A stretch of 64,000 nt of DNA, taken from NCBI GenBank assembly GCA_964399635.1, contig CAYNRU010000050.1, forward strand, positions 4,767 to 68,766, read 5' to 3'. Below are positions 50,894 to 59,519 of the stretch, piece after piece. The stretch is from UBA4615 sp964399635. Lineage in GTDB: Bacteria; Pseudomonadota; Gammaproteobacteria; Burkholderiales; Burkholderiaceae_E. The notes under the pieces are model-generated. The model was not told where the DNA came from, ran no database searches, and worked only from the letters and a program-made list of their open reading frames with translations. Within the stretch, counting starts at the first letter, position 1, and each line of letters opens with the position of its first letter. The position numbers were made by a program, and so were the translations under genes.

Positions 50894-52327
50894 ATGAAGA
50901 CCAAGCTCAAGCCCCTCGCCCTCGTCACCGCCGGTGCGGTCGCAGGGGTCCTGATCAGCCTCGGCGTCACCGCCGTCGCGCAGCGCGACGCGCGCTCGTC
51001 CCTCCCTCTGGAGGACCTGCGTCAGTTCAGTGACGTCTTCGGCGCGATCAAGGCGTTCTACGTCGAGCCGGTCGAGGACAAGAAGCTGATCCAGGAGGCG
51101 ATCAGCGGGATGGTGACGGGCCTCGACCCGCACTCCGCCTTCCTCGACGCCGAGGCATTCAAGGAACTGCAGGTCGGCACCCAGGGCGAGTTCGGCGGGC
51201 TGGGCATCGAGGTCGGCACCGAGGACGGCTTCGTCAAGGTGGTCTCCCCCATCGAGGACACACCCGCATTCCGCGCCGGCGTGAAGTCCGGCGACCTGAT
51301 CATCAAGATCGACGAGAAGCCCACCAAGGGCATGCCGCTCAACGACGCGGTCAAGCTCATGCGCGGCAAGCCCAAGAGCGTGGTCACGCTGACGCTGTCG
51401 CGCAAAGGCGAGACGCGCCCCATCGTGGTGCAGCTCGTGCGCGACGTGATCCGGGTTCAGTCGGTCCGCTCCAAGGTGATCGAGCCGGGTTACGCCTACG
51501 TCCGCCTCACCCAGTTCCAGGAGATGACGGTCGACAACATGGTCCGTCACCTCGGCAACCTCGACAAGAACGGCCCGCCCAAGGGCCTGGTGCTTGACCT
51601 TCGCAACGATCCGGGCGGCCTGCTGCACGGCGCGGTCGGCGTGTCGGCGGCCTTCCTGCCGGCTCGCACGCTGGTGGTGTCCACCGACGGCCGGGCCGAG
51701 GACGCCAAGCGCAAGTACATCGCGAGCCCCGAGGATTACATGCGCGGCAATCGCGAGGACCTGCTGGCCAAACTGCCGGCCTGGGTCAAGACCGTCCCGA
51801 TGGTGGTTCTGGTCAACGCGGGCTCCGCCTCGGCCTCCGAGATCGTCGCCGGCGCGCTGCAGGACCACAAGCGCGCGGTCGTGATGGGCACGCAGACCTT
51901 CGGCAAGGGCTCGGTCCAGTCGATCCTGCCCTTGACCAACAACACCGCGATCAAGCTCACCACCGCGCGCTACTACACGCCGGCCGGACGCTCCATCCAG
52001 GCCAAGGGCATCACGCCCGACTTCCTGGTCGAGGAGACCGTCGACGGCGACATCTCGCAGTTCCGCGTCCGCGAGGCGGATCTGACACGGCGCCTGTCCA
52101 ACGACAAGGACAAGGAAGACAAGCCGAGCGTGCCCAAGCCCACGACCGACGCCTCGAACGACAAGAACAGGGACCGCAAGCCGGTCGAGTTCGGGTCGGC
52201 CGAGGACTACCAGCTGCAGCAGGCGATCAACCACCTGAAGGGCCAGCCTGTGCAGGTGGCCAAGAAGGAATCGGTCGCGGCGGTCACGCCTGACGCCAAG
52301 GACCCGGCCAACGCAGCGGCCAAGTAA
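50894..52327 (+). CDS. ctpA: S41-family carboxy-terminal processing protease
   Basis: A 477-residue periplasmic serine protease. The first 30 residues form a signal or anchor (LVTAGAVAGVLISLGVTAVA). A PDZ domain follows at about residues 90-170 (GEFGGLGIEVGTEDGFVKVV, FRAGVKSGDLIIKIDE). The catalytic dyad is Ser at about 313 in NAGSASASEI and Lys at about 338 in QTFGKGSVQS. GLVLDLRNDPGGLL is the S41 core. A charged Lys/Asp/Pro-rich tail follows residue 400. It is the usual neighbour of gpmA in Burkholderiales. Confidence 0.95.
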   Translation: MKTKLKPLALVTAGAVAGVLISLGVTAVAQRDARSSLPLEDLRQFSDVFGAIKAFYVEPVEDKKLIQEAISGMVTGLDPHSAFLDAEAFKELQVGTQGEFGGLGIEVGTEDGFVKVVSPIEDTPAFRAGVKSGDLIIKIDEKPTKGMPLNDAVKLMRGKPKSVVTLTLSRKGETRPIVVQLVRDVIRVQSVRSKVIEPGYAYVRLTQFQEMTVDNMVRHLGNLDKNGPPKGLVLDLRNDPGGLLHGAVGVSAAFLPARTLVVSTDGRAEDAKRKYIASPEDYMRGNREDLLAKLPAWVKTVPMVVLVNAGSASASEIVAGALQDHKRAVVMGTQTFGKGSVQSILPLTNNTAIKLTTARYYTPAGRSIQAKGITPDFLVEETVDGDISQFRVREADLTRRLSNDKDKEDKPSVPKPTTDASNDKNRDRKPVEFGSAEDYQLQQAINHLKGQPVQVAKKESVAAVTPDAKDPANAAAK

Positions 52328-52372
52328 GGCGCCGCGACGGGGCCCGGTGGCCCACCGGCGGCGGGCCGGTTC

Positions 52373-52391
52373 GCCGCCGCCCGGCGGCGGC
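52373..52391. other. 19-bp GC palindrome after the S41 protease gene
   Basis: GCCGCCGCC-C-GGCGGCGGC is an exact inverted repeat 46 nt after the protease stop and about 90 nt before moeB. It could form a strong hairpin in RNA. There is no T-run, so it is not a classical terminator. Confidence 0.4.
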
Positions 52392-52480
52392 CGCGGCGTG
52401 CGCCCAGGCACCGCGCATCCCGCGCGCCGGCCTCGCGGGCCGGCCGGCGCGTACCCCGTCGCACCGCCGCAAGACCACCC

Positions 52481-53245
52481 ATGAACGACCAGCAACTGCT
52501 CCGCTACAGCCGGCACATCCTGCTCGACGAGATGGGTATCGAGGCGCAGGAGCGGCTGCTCGCCGCGACGGCGCTGGTGGTGGGCGCCGGCGGCCTGGGC
52601 TCGCCGGCCGCGCTGTACCTGGCGGCCGCGGGTGTCGGGCGCATCCTGCTGGCCGACGGCGACACCGTCGACCTGACCAACCTGCAGCGCCAGATCCTGC
52701 ACCGCAGCGACCGCATCGGCAGCGCCAAGGCCGAATCCGGGCGCCGGTCGCTGCTCGAGATCAACCCCGGCATCGAGGTGGTGGCCCTGACGCAGCGGCT
52801 CGAGGACCGGGCGCTGCGCGACGCGGTCGCGCAGTCGACGGTCGTGCTCGACTGCTGCGACAACTTCGCGACGCGCCACGCGGTGAACCGGGCCTGCTTC
52901 GAGGCCGGCGTGCCGCTGGTGTCGGGCGCCGCGATCCGGTTCGACGGCCAGCTCGCGGTGTTCGACCCGCGCAGCGCCGATTCGCCCTGCTATCACTGCC
53001 TGTTTCCCGAGGGCCAGGACGTGGAGGAGGTGCGCTGCGCCACCATGGGCGTGTTCGCGCCGCTGACCGGGATCATCGGGACGATGCAGGCGGCCGAGGC
53101 GCTCAAGATCGCCGGCGGCTTCGGCACGCCGATGACCGGGAAGCTGCTGCTGCTCGATGCCCGGACGATGGGGATCAACGAGATCCGGGTGCCGCGCGAT
53201 CCGGGCTGCCCGGTCTGCGGCCCGCTGCGGGGCCGGCTCGCCTGA
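52481..53245 (+). CDS. moeB: MoeB/ThiF-family adenylyltransferase
   Basis: A 254-residue E1-like enzyme that adenylates the C-terminus of MoaD or ThiS. LRYSRHILLDEMGIEAQERL opens it, GAGGLGSPAALYLAAAGVG is the nucleotide motif, and TNLQRQILHRSDRIG carries the catalytic Arg. Zinc cysteines are CYHC and CPVCG, and the catalytic cysteine is likely in VRCATMGVFAP. It lies in the conserved position downstream of the S41 protease. MoeB and ThiF roles cannot be separated by sequence alone. Confidence 0.9.
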   Translation: MNDQQLLRYSRHILLDEMGIEAQERLLAATALVVGAGGLGSPAALYLAAAGVGRILLADGDTVDLTNLQRQILHRSDRIGSAKAESGRRSLLEINPGIEVVALTQRLEDRALRDAVAQSTVVLDCCDNFATRHAVNRACFEAGVPLVSGAAIRFDGQLAVFDPRSADSPCYHCLFPEGQDVEEVRCATMGVFAPLTGIIGTMQAAEALKIAGGFGTPMTGKLLLLDARTMGINEIRVPRDPGCPVCGPLRGRLA

Positions 53246-53260
53246 CCGGGTCCGGCAGGA

Positions 53261-53920
53261 TCAGGTGATCAGGAGCAGCACCTGCTGCTCGAGCTTGTCG
53301 GCCGGCGCGCGCTTGAAACCGGTCTTGGCGTAGCGCACCCAGCGCCCCAGCACGAACGAGATCACCAGGTTGGCACGCGCGGCAGCGTCGTTCTCGGGCG
53401 GCAGGCGGCCCTGCTCGACCGCGTTGCGAAAGCACTGCTTGACCGAGGCCTCGATCCGGTCGGTCAGCTGGTTGATCCGGCCCTGCAGCCGCGCGTCCTC
53501 GGTGACCAATGCGTCGCCGATCAGCACCCGCGTCATCCCCGGATTGCGCTCCGCGAAGCTCAGCAGCATCAGCAGGATCGCGCGCAGCTGCTTGAGCGGG
53601 TCGGTCTCCTGGGCGACGATCTGGTTGATCAGCCCGAACAGGCTCTGCTCGATGAACTGGATCAGCCCCTCGAACATCTGCGCCTTGCTGGCGAAGTGGC
53701 GGTAGAGCGCCGCCTCCGATACCTCGAGCCGACCGGCGAGCGCGGCGGTCGTCACCCGCTCGCCGCCCGGCTCCTGCAGCATCGTGGCCAGGGTCTGCAG
53801 GATCTGCAGGCGCCGCTCGCCGGGCTTGGGCCGGACCCGTCCGACCTGCCTGGACGCGGTCGACCCGTCCCCGTCCGACGGACCGTTCGGTGCGGACTGC
53901 GGATCAGTCTCAGTGTCCAT
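53261..53920 (-). CDS. slmA: TetR-fold nucleoid occlusion factor SlmA
   Basis: A 219-residue protein from ATG 53920 (a TTG at 53935 is an alternative). A charged N-terminal tail leads to a TetR-type HTH, TTAALAGRLEVSEAALYRHF, followed by SKAQMFEGLIQFIEQSLFGL, RVLIGDALVTEDARLQGRIN and FVLGRWVRYAKTGFKRAP. These match SlmA, which blocks FtsZ assembly over the chromosome. It is the third gene of argB-HAD-slmA and overlaps the HAD gene by 11 nt. Confidence 0.9.
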   Translation of the reverse strand: MDTETDPQSAPNGPSDGDGSTASRQVGRVRPKPGERRLQILQTLATMLQEPGGERVTTAALAGRLEVSEAALYRHFASKAQMFEGLIQFIEQSLFGLINQIVAQETDPLKQLRAILLMLLSFAERNPGMTRVLIGDALVTEDARLQGRINQLTDRIEASVKQCFRNAVEQGRLPPENDAAARANLVISFVLGRWVRYAKTGFKRAPADKLEQQVLLLIT

Positions 53921-54644
53921 GCGCGAGGCCTGCAAGCGGAGTGCGCGCTAACTGTACAACCGATCTGACCTGGACGTCTATGCCGCGCTGGCCCCGCCGG
54001 GTCCGCTGCCAGGGTGGCTCGGACCGGCAGGCGATGCCGCTGACCCACACCGTCCTGACCCCGCAGTGGCGCGCGGCGCGCAGGTTCTCGACCGAGTCCT
54101 CGACCAGCACGCAGCGCGAAGCGGGCAGCCGGATCCGGGCCAGCAGCTTGCGCAGCATCGGGCGGGACGGCTTGGGGTGCATCCGCCCGGCGAAGCGCAT
54201 CTGCTCGATCGTGATCAGCCCGTCGAGCAGCGGCGCGATGCCGAGCGCCGCGATGACGCCGCCGGCATAGGCGGCGGGCGCGTTGGTGACGACGATCTTG
54301 CGCCCGGGCAGCCGGCGCAGCAGGTGCATCAGCCGCGGGTCGCGGCGCACCAGGCGGTGCAGGTCGGGGAAGGGATGGGTCTCGCGCAGGAAGACATGCG
54401 GGTCGACACCGTGGTGATGGATCATCCCGAGCATCGTCGCGCCGTAGCGGCGCCAGTACTGGACGCGCAGCGCGCTCGCCTGCGCCTCGCCCAGGTCGAG
54501 CGTGCGCATCACGAACTCGGTCATGGCCCGGTTGATCCGGGGCATGATCGCGGGCAGCGCGTCGTGCAGCGTGTTGTCGAGGTCGAGCAGCCAGACCGGC
54601 CGCCGGCGGGGCGGCGCGGGCGGCGCCTTGCCGCGGTGCCTCAA
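53910..54644 (-). CDS. HAD-family hydrolase, pyrimidine 5'-nucleotidase type
   Basis: A 244-residue HAD phosphatase. Motif I is WLLDLDNTLHDA (nucleophile and acid aspartates), motif II is IVVTNAPAAYA, motif III lysine is in HPKPSRPMLRK and motif IV acids are in CVLVEDSVENLRAAR. The RINRAMTEFVMRTLDL and YGATMLGMIHHHGVDPHVFL blocks match the yeast Sdt1-like nucleotidases. ATG 54644 overlaps the argB stop by four bases, and its own end overlaps slmA, so all three are coupled. Confidence 0.9.
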   Translation of the reverse strand: MRHRGKAPPAPPRRRPVWLLDLDNTLHDALPAIMPRINRAMTEFVMRTLDLGEAQASALRVQYWRRYGATMLGMIHHHGVDPHVFLRETHPFPDLHRLVRRDPRLMHLLRRLPGRKIVVTNAPAAYAGGVIAALGIAPLLDGLITIEQMRFAGRMHPKPSRPMLRKLLARIRLPASRCVLVEDSVENLRAARHCGVRTVWVSGIACRSEPPWQRTRRGQRGIDVQVRSVVQLARTPLAGLAHGH

Positions 54645-55525
54645 TGGCTGCGGATCATCGTCCCGACGCCCTGGTCGGTCATGATCTCGAGGAGCAGGGC
54701 GTGATCGACCCGGCCGTCGATGATGTGGACGGCATTCACGCCCCCCTTGGCCGCGTCCAGCGCCGACGAGATCTTGGGCAGCATGCCGCCCGAGATGGTG
54801 CCGTCGGCGAACAGCTCGTCGATCTGCTTGGCGGTGAGGCCGGTCAGCAGGTTGCCGCTCTTGTCGAGCACGCCGACCGTGTTGGTCATCAGCACCAGCT
54901 TCTCGGCCTTCAGGACCTCGGCCACCTTGCCCGCGACCAGGTCGGCGTTGATGTTGTAGGTCTCGCCGCCGCGGCCCGATGCGATCGGGGCGATCACCGG
55001 GATGAAGCCGTTGGCGGTCAGGGTCTGGATGATCGACGGATCGATCGACTCGATCTCGCCGACCTGCCCGATGTCGATCCGCACACCCGGGCTCTCCTTG
55101 CTCTCGAGCAGCATCTTGCGCGCGCGCACCAGGCCGCCGTCCTGCCCGGTCAGGCCCACGCCCTTGCCGCCGGCCTGGTTGATCAGCTCGACGATCTCCT
55201 TGTTCACCTGGCCGGCGAGGACCATTTCGACGATGTCCATGGTTTCCTCGTCGGTCACCCGCATGCCCTGCACGAACTCGCCCTTCTTGCCGACCTTGGC
55301 GAGCAGCTGCTCGATCTGCGGGCCGCCGCCGTGCACGACCACCGGGTTCAGGCCGACCAGCTTGAGCAGCACCACGTCGTGCGCGAAGCTGCGCTTGAGG
55401 CCCTCGTCGGTCATCGCGTTGCCGCCGTACTTCACGACGATGGTCCGCCCATGGAAGCGGCGGATGTAGGGCAGCGCCTCGGTGAGGACCTCGGCTTTGA
55501 CGGTCGGCGACAGCGCTGCGGGCAT
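54641..55525 (-). CDS. argB: Acetylglutamate kinase
   Basis: A 294-residue arginine-biosynthesis kinase. ATG 55525 gives MPAALSPTVKAEVLTEALPY; an extension to 55789 overlaps cobT and is rejected. TIVVKYGGNAMTDEGLKRSF, NPVVVHGGGPQIEQLLAKVG, GQVGEIESIDPSII and SGGMLPKISSALDAAKGGVN are the family blocks. Its start is only 22 nt from the divergent cobT start, so each promoter must overlap the other gene's leader or coding region. Confidence 0.96.
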   Translation of the reverse strand: MPAALSPTVKAEVLTEALPYIRRFHGRTIVVKYGGNAMTDEGLKRSFAHDVVLLKLVGLNPVVVHGGGPQIEQLLAKVGKKGEFVQGMRVTDEETMDIVEMVLAGQVNKEIVELINQAGGKGVGLTGQDGGLVRARKMLLESKESPGVRIDIGQVGEIESIDPSIIQTLTANGFIPVIAPIASGRGGETYNINADLVAGKVAEVLKAEKLVLMTNTVGVLDKSGNLLTGLTAKQIDELFADGTISGGMLPKISSALDAAKGGVNAVHIIDGRVDHALLLEIMTDQGVGTMIRSH

Positions 55526-55547
55526 GGTCGGTACTCTAAGATCCGGG

Positions 55548-56684
55548 ATGGCCGCGATTCTAACCGACCCCTCCCCCGACGGCCCCGGCTGCCCGCGCCG
55601 GGCCCTGGAGCGCGAGCGCGTGCTGGCGGCCGCCGGCATCGAGCCGCTCGCCCCGCTCCACGACCCGGCCCTCGATGCCGCCATCGCGGCCGCCTGGCTC
55701 GCCAAGACGATGCCCGCGGGCGCGCTCGGCGCGGTGCAGGCGCTCGGCACCCGGCTCGCACGCATCGCCGGCTGCAGCGCGCCCAGCATCGAGCGCGCGG
55801 CGATGGTGGTGTTCGCGGGCGACCACGGCCTGGCCGCCGAGGGCGTGTCGGCCTATCCGCCGGCGGTGACCGCGCAGATGGTGCGCAACTTCGGCGATGG
55901 CGGCGCCGCGATCTCGGTGCTGTGCCGCGTGCACGACGTCGCGCTCACCGTGGTGGATGCGGGCACGCTGACGCCGCAGCCGCCGGGCTTCGCGCCCGCG
56001 GGCTCGCGCTTCGTGGACGCGCGCGTCGCGGCCGGCACCGCCAACCCCCTGCACGGCCCGGCGATGCGCGAGGCTCAGGCGCTCGAGGCGATCGGGCGGG
56101 GCGCGGCCGTGGTGCGCGGGCTCGACGCCGACGCGATCGGGCTGGGCGAGATGGGCATCGGCAACAGCTCGGCGGCGGCGCTGCTCGCCGCGCGTCTGCT
56201 GCCCGCGCCGCTCGAGGACTGCGTCGGGCGCGGCACGGGCCTGGACGACGTCCGGCTCGCGCACAAGCGCGAGGTGCTCGCCCGCTGCCTGGCCGCGCAT
56301 CCGGATGCGCGCTCCCCGCTCGCGGCGCTCGCCGCCTTCGGCGGCTTCGAGACCGCGATGCTGGTGGGCGCGGTGCTCGCCGCCGCGGCGGCGCGCCGCG
56401 CGATCGTCGTCGACGGCTTCATCGTGGGCGCGGCCGTGCTGGTGGCCGCGCGCATCGAGCCCGCGGTGCTCGAGCGCTGCGTGTTCGCGCACCGCTCGGT
56501 GGAGCCCGGTCATGCGCCGCTGCTCGCCGCGCTGGGCGCCGAGCCGCTGCTCGACCTCGGCCTGCGCCTGGGCGAAGGCAGCGGCGCCGCGCTCGCGATG
56601 CCGCTGTTGCGCGCCGCGGCGGCGCTGCTGGCCGGGATGGCGACCTTCGAGGCCGCCGGCGTCAGCGGGCGCGGCGCGGGCTGA
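55548..56684 (+). CDS. cobT: Nicotinate-nucleotide-dimethylbenzimidazole phosphoribosyltransferase
   Basis: A 378-residue cobalamin-pathway enzyme that makes alpha-ribazole phosphate. ATG 55548 gives MAAILTDPSPDG. Family blocks are MVVFAGDHGLAAEGVSAYPP, QMVRNFGDGGAAISVLCR, GEMGIGNSSAAALLAARL, AFGGFETAMLVGAV, and VFAHRSVEPGHAPLLAALGA. It is convergent with a hydroxyacid dehydrogenase gene, and the other two cob genes lie 2 kb downstream, beyond that pair. Confidence 0.95.
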   Translation: MAAILTDPSPDGPGCPRRALERERVLAAAGIEPLAPLHDPALDAAIAAAWLAKTMPAGALGAVQALGTRLARIAGCSAPSIERAAMVVFAGDHGLAAEGVSAYPPAVTAQMVRNFGDGGAAISVLCRVHDVALTVVDAGTLTPQPPGFAPAGSRFVDARVAAGTANPLHGPAMREAQALEAIGRGAAVVRGLDADAIGLGEMGIGNSSAAALLAARLLPAPLEDCVGRGTGLDDVRLAHKREVLARCLAAHPDARSPLAALAAFGGFETAMLVGAVLAAAAARRAIVVDGFIVGAAVLVAARIEPAVLERCVFAHRSVEPGHAPLLAALGAEPLLDLGLRLGEGSGAALAMPLLRAAAALLAGMATFEAAGVSGRGAG

Positions 56685-56697
56685 GCGTCGCGCTCAG
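56681..56697. terminator. Palindrome spanning two convergent stop codons
   Basis: CTGAGCG (56681-56687), TCG, and CGCTCAG (56691-56697) form a perfect 7-bp inverted repeat. It contains the cobT TGA (56682-56684) and the stop of the convergent dehydrogenase (56694-56696). Such an arrangement could pause or end transcription from both sides, though no T-run exists. Confidence 0.4.
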
Positions 56698-57707
56698 GCC
56701 GGGCGCCAGGCCTGCGGATTGACCATCGACCCCGGCCGCTCGCCCCGCGCCATCGCGCGCACGCAGCCCAGGCCTTCGGTCGCGATCGCACGGAAACACT
56801 CGTCGGTCCAGCACAGCGCGTGCGGGGTGACGATCACGTTGTCCATCGACAGCAGCGGGTTGGCCGGATCGACCGGCTCCTGCTCGAACACATCGAGCCC
56901 GGCCCCGGCGATGGCGCCGGTGCGCAGCGCATCGATCAGCGCGGCCTCGTCGACCACCGGGCCGCGCGCCAGGTTCACGAAGAAGGCGTCGCGCCGCATC
57001 AGCGCGAAGCGCGCACGGTTCATCAGGTGGCGCGTCTCGTCGTTCAGGATGCAGACCGACACGACGAAGTCGCACTCGGGCAGCATCGCTTCGAGCGGCA
57101 TGCGCGTGGCGCCGAGCGCCGCCACGGTGGCGTCGTCGGCGTACGGGTCGGCCGCCAGCAACCGCCATCCGAACGGCGCGGCCAGCGGCAGCAACTCGCG
57201 GCCGATGCCGCCCACGCCGATCACGCCCAGCGTGCGCGTGGTGAGCCCGAGCCCCATGTGGCCGGTGCGCTCATGCCAGCGCCCGGCGCGGGTCAGGCGG
57301 TCCTTGGCGAACAGCCGGCCCGCCAGCGCGAGCAGCATCGTCAGCGCCGCGACCGCCACCGGCCGGCGGATCGCCACCGGCGTGTTGGTGAGCACGATGC
57401 CGCGCTCGGTGAGCGCCGGCACGTCGACCGAGTCGTAGCCCACGCCGTGCCGCGCGACCAGCCGCAGCCTGCAGTCGGCGCCGCTCACCGACGCGCGGGT
57501 CACGCGCGATGCATTGCAGTACAGGGCGTCGTAGCGCGCCGCGATCGCCGGCGTGATCTCGTCGACCGCCTCCGGCAGGTACTCCCACTGCACGCCGGGC
57601 TCCCCAGACAGCAGCGCGAGCGGGCCGGCGCCGAAGGAAGGCTCGCCCGAGGGCGTGAGCAGGTCGCGGGTCAGGCCGACCCGGAACGGCCCGGCGGCGG
57701 CGCTCAT
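56694..57707 (-). CDS. D-2-hydroxyacid dehydrogenase
   Basis: A 337-residue NAD-dependent dehydrogenase of the 2-hydroxyacid family. VARHGVGYDSVDVPALTERG, the NAD motif LGVIGVGGIGRELLPLAAPF, FVVSVCILNDETRHLMN, NLARGPVVDEAALIDALR (catalytic Arg), GLDVFEQEPVDP (Glu) and VTPHALCWTDECF (His) are all present. ATG 57707 overlaps the upstream aldolase stop by four bases (ATGA). Coupled to an HpcH-type aldolase, it probably acts in breakdown of a keto- or hydroxy-acid. Confidence 0.88.
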   Translation of the reverse strand: MSAAAGPFRVGLTRDLLTPSGEPSFGAGPLALLSGEPGVQWEYLPEAVDEITPAIAARYDALYCNASRVTRASVSGADCRLRLVARHGVGYDSVDVPALTERGIVLTNTPVAIRRPVAVAALTMLLALAGRLFAKDRLTRAGRWHERTGHMGLGLTTRTLGVIGVGGIGRELLPLAAPFGWRLLAADPYADDATVAALGATRMPLEAMLPECDFVVSVCILNDETRHLMNRARFALMRRDAFFVNLARGPVVDEAALIDALRTGAIAGAGLDVFEQEPVDPANPLLSMDNVIVTPHALCWTDECFRAIATEGLGCVRAMARGERPGSMVNPQAWRPA

Positions 57708-58480
57708 CGGGCCGTCGCCACGCGATCGACCAACTGCCGGGCGCCCGCGACCAGCAGCCCGAAATCGGTGCCGACCGCGATCATCGTGTAGCCCCAGGCG
57801 CGCACGCGCTCGATCCACGCGGCGTCGGTCGCCATGAAGCCGAGTGCCTTGCCGTGCGCGTGCGCGGCCTGCGCGACGCGCCGCATCGCGGCCTCGAAGC
57901 GCGGGTCGTCGAACTGGGCCGGCATGCCGAGGAAGTTGCTGAGGTCGAAGTGCCCGACCCACAGCACGTCGATGCCGTCGACGGCCGCGATCGCCTCGAC
58001 CTGATCGAGGCCGCGCTCGGTCTCGATCTGCGCGATCAGCAGCGTGCGTTCGCGCAGCGCGCGCATCTTCTCGGGAATGTCGCCGCCGGTGTAGTCGTCG
58101 TGCGCGAATCCGAAGGCAGCGCCGCGCCGCCCGTGCGGCGGGTACCACGCCGACTCCACGACGTGGCGCGCCTGCTCGGCCGACTCGACCATCGGCACCA
58201 TGATCCCGGTGGCGCCGACGTCGAGCGCGCGCGCGATGTAGGTGTACTCGCCGCGCGGCACGCGGACCATCGGCTGGATGTCCAGACCCCGGTGGGTCGC
58301 GTACAGCCACTTCAGGGTCTCGAAGCCCAGGCCGGTGTGCTCCATGTCGTAGATCGCGTAACGGCAGCCTGCCTGCTGCAGAAGGGTCGCGATGCCCGGC
58401 GAGAAGAACTCGAACACCATCGCGCCTGCGACCGGCTCGCCGGCCAGGGTCGCCTGCCGGACCGGGTTGTCTCTGACCAT
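57704..58480 (-). CDS. HpcH/HpaI-family aldolase
   Basis: A 258-residue class II aldolase-like enzyme starting at ATG 58480. Features are FEFFSPGIATLLQQAGCRYA, IYDMEHTGLGFETLKWL, QPMVRVPRGEYTYIARALDV, GATGIMVPMVESAEQARHVV, IAQIETERGLDQVEAIAAVD and DVLWVGHFDLSNFLG with metal-binding Glu and Asp. Such enzymes cleave 2-keto-4-hydroxy acids to pyruvate and an aldehyde. It is the first gene of a two-gene minus-strand operon with the dehydrogenase. Confidence 0.88.
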   Translation of the reverse strand: MVRDNPVRQATLAGEPVAGAMVFEFFSPGIATLLQQAGCRYAIYDMEHTGLGFETLKWLYATHRGLDIQPMVRVPRGEYTYIARALDVGATGIMVPMVESAEQARHVVESAWYPPHGRRGAAFGFAHDDYTGGDIPEKMRALRERTLLIAQIETERGLDQVEAIAAVDGIDVLWVGHFDLSNFLGMPAQFDDPRFEAAMRRVAQAAHAHGKALGFMATDAAWIERVRAWGYTMIAVGTDFGLLVAGARQLVDRVATAR

Positions 58481-58520
58481 CGTCTCGTCTCCTGGTGGGT
58501 CGCCCGGCGAGGGCCGGGCG

Positions 58521-58538
58521 GCGCGCCGTACGGCGCGC
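58521..58538. promoter_or_regulatory. 18-bp perfect palindrome between aldolase and cobS genes
   Basis: GCGCGCCGTACGGCGCGC is an exact palindrome in the 186-nt divergent gap, about 41 nt upstream of the aldolase start. A second inverted repeat with arms GCCCGGC and GCCGGGC flanks it at about 58502-58519. Either could be an operator for the aldolase operon or cobS. No cobalamin riboswitch motif was seen here. Confidence 0.4.
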
Positions 58539-58666
58539 GCGTCGGGTGCTGGCGTCGATGGTAGCAGCGGCCCGACACCCGGGCCCGCATCGTTCCGTTC
58601 GATACGCCGGGCAGCGGTCGGGCTTGGTACCATCGCGGACCCCGCGAAGGCCGCGGGACCCCACCG

Positions 58667-59491
58667 ATGCTCGAGCAACTCCGCCTTTTCCTGGTCGCAC
58701 TGCAGTTCTACACCCGTATTCCGGTCACCGGCCGTGTCGCCGACTGGATGGGATGGGACGACACGCGCCTGGGCCGGGCGACCCGCTACTTCCCGCTGGC
58801 AGGCATCGTGGTCGCGCTCGGGCAGGCGCTGGTGTACATGGCCTCGAGCATCGTGCTGCCCCACCCGGTGGCGCTGCTGCTCGCGCTGGGCGCGGGGCTG
58901 CTGCTGACCGGCGCCTTCCACGAGGACGGCTGGGCCGACTTCTGCGACGCCTTCGGCGGCCAGGTCGACCGGCAGCGCACGCTCGAGATCATGCGCGACC
59001 CGCGGATCGGCGCCTACGGCACGATCGGCGTGGCGCTGCTGCTGCTGCTGCGCTTCGAGACGCTGGCCCACATCGACTCCGACTGGATCGCCGCGTCCCT
59101 CGTGTGCGCGGCCGCCTTCTCGCGCGGCTGCGCGGTGCTGGTGATGATCAGCCTGCCCTACGCGCGCGACGAGACGGACGCCAAGGCCCGACCGGTCGCC
59201 CAGAACGTCGGCCCGCTCGATGCGCTGATCGCGCTGGTGGTTGCGGTCGCGCCGCTGCTGGTGCTGACCGCCTGGACCAGCGACGCGTCGCCCGCGACCC
59301 TGGCGCTGTCTTTCGCGCTGCTCGCGACCGCGGTGATGCGCCGGCTGATCCGCCGCCGGCTGAACGGCTACACCGGCGACTGCCTGGGCGCGGTCCAGCA
59401 GCTCGCCGAGACCGCCTTCCTGCTCGGGCTGCTGGTGGTGCTCGGCGCCGACGCGGGCGAGCCGCCCGCCGACGACGAGGACGGCTCGTGA
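58667..59491 (+). CDS. cobS: Adenosylcobinamide-GDP ribazoletransferase
   Basis: A 274-residue membrane protein joining alpha-ribazole to adenosylcobinamide-GDP. LRLFLVALQFYTRIPV opens it, followed by ATRYFPLAGIVVALG, the acidic signature LLTGAFHEDGWADFCDAFGG with metal-binding residues, and RIGAYGTIGVALLLLLRFE. About six membrane spans are visible. It is followed by cobC after 28 nt. Confidence 0.95.
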   Translation: MLEQLRLFLVALQFYTRIPVTGRVADWMGWDDTRLGRATRYFPLAGIVVALGQALVYMASSIVLPHPVALLLALGAGLLLTGAFHEDGWADFCDAFGGQVDRQRTLEIMRDPRIGAYGTIGVALLLLLRFETLAHIDSDWIAASLVCAAAFSRGCAVLVMISLPYARDETDAKARPVAQNVGPLDALIALVVAVAPLLVLTAWTSDASPATLALSFALLATAVMRRLIRRRLNGYTGDCLGAVQQLAETAFLLGLLVVLGADAGEPPADDEDGS

Positions 59492-59519
59492 GCGGCGCCC
59501 CCAACCCCTGCCTGCGGCG

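Noticed and set aside
50621..52996. A 791-codon minus-strand open frame
   Set aside because: It is antisense to gpmA, the S41 protease and moeB, all of which have clear catalytic motifs. Long antisense frames are expected at this GC content.
58481..58666. Cobalamin riboswitch before cobS
   Set aside because: The gap contains palindromes but no B12-box-like sequence. The same was true of the 22-nt argB-cobT gap, which is too short for a riboswitch.
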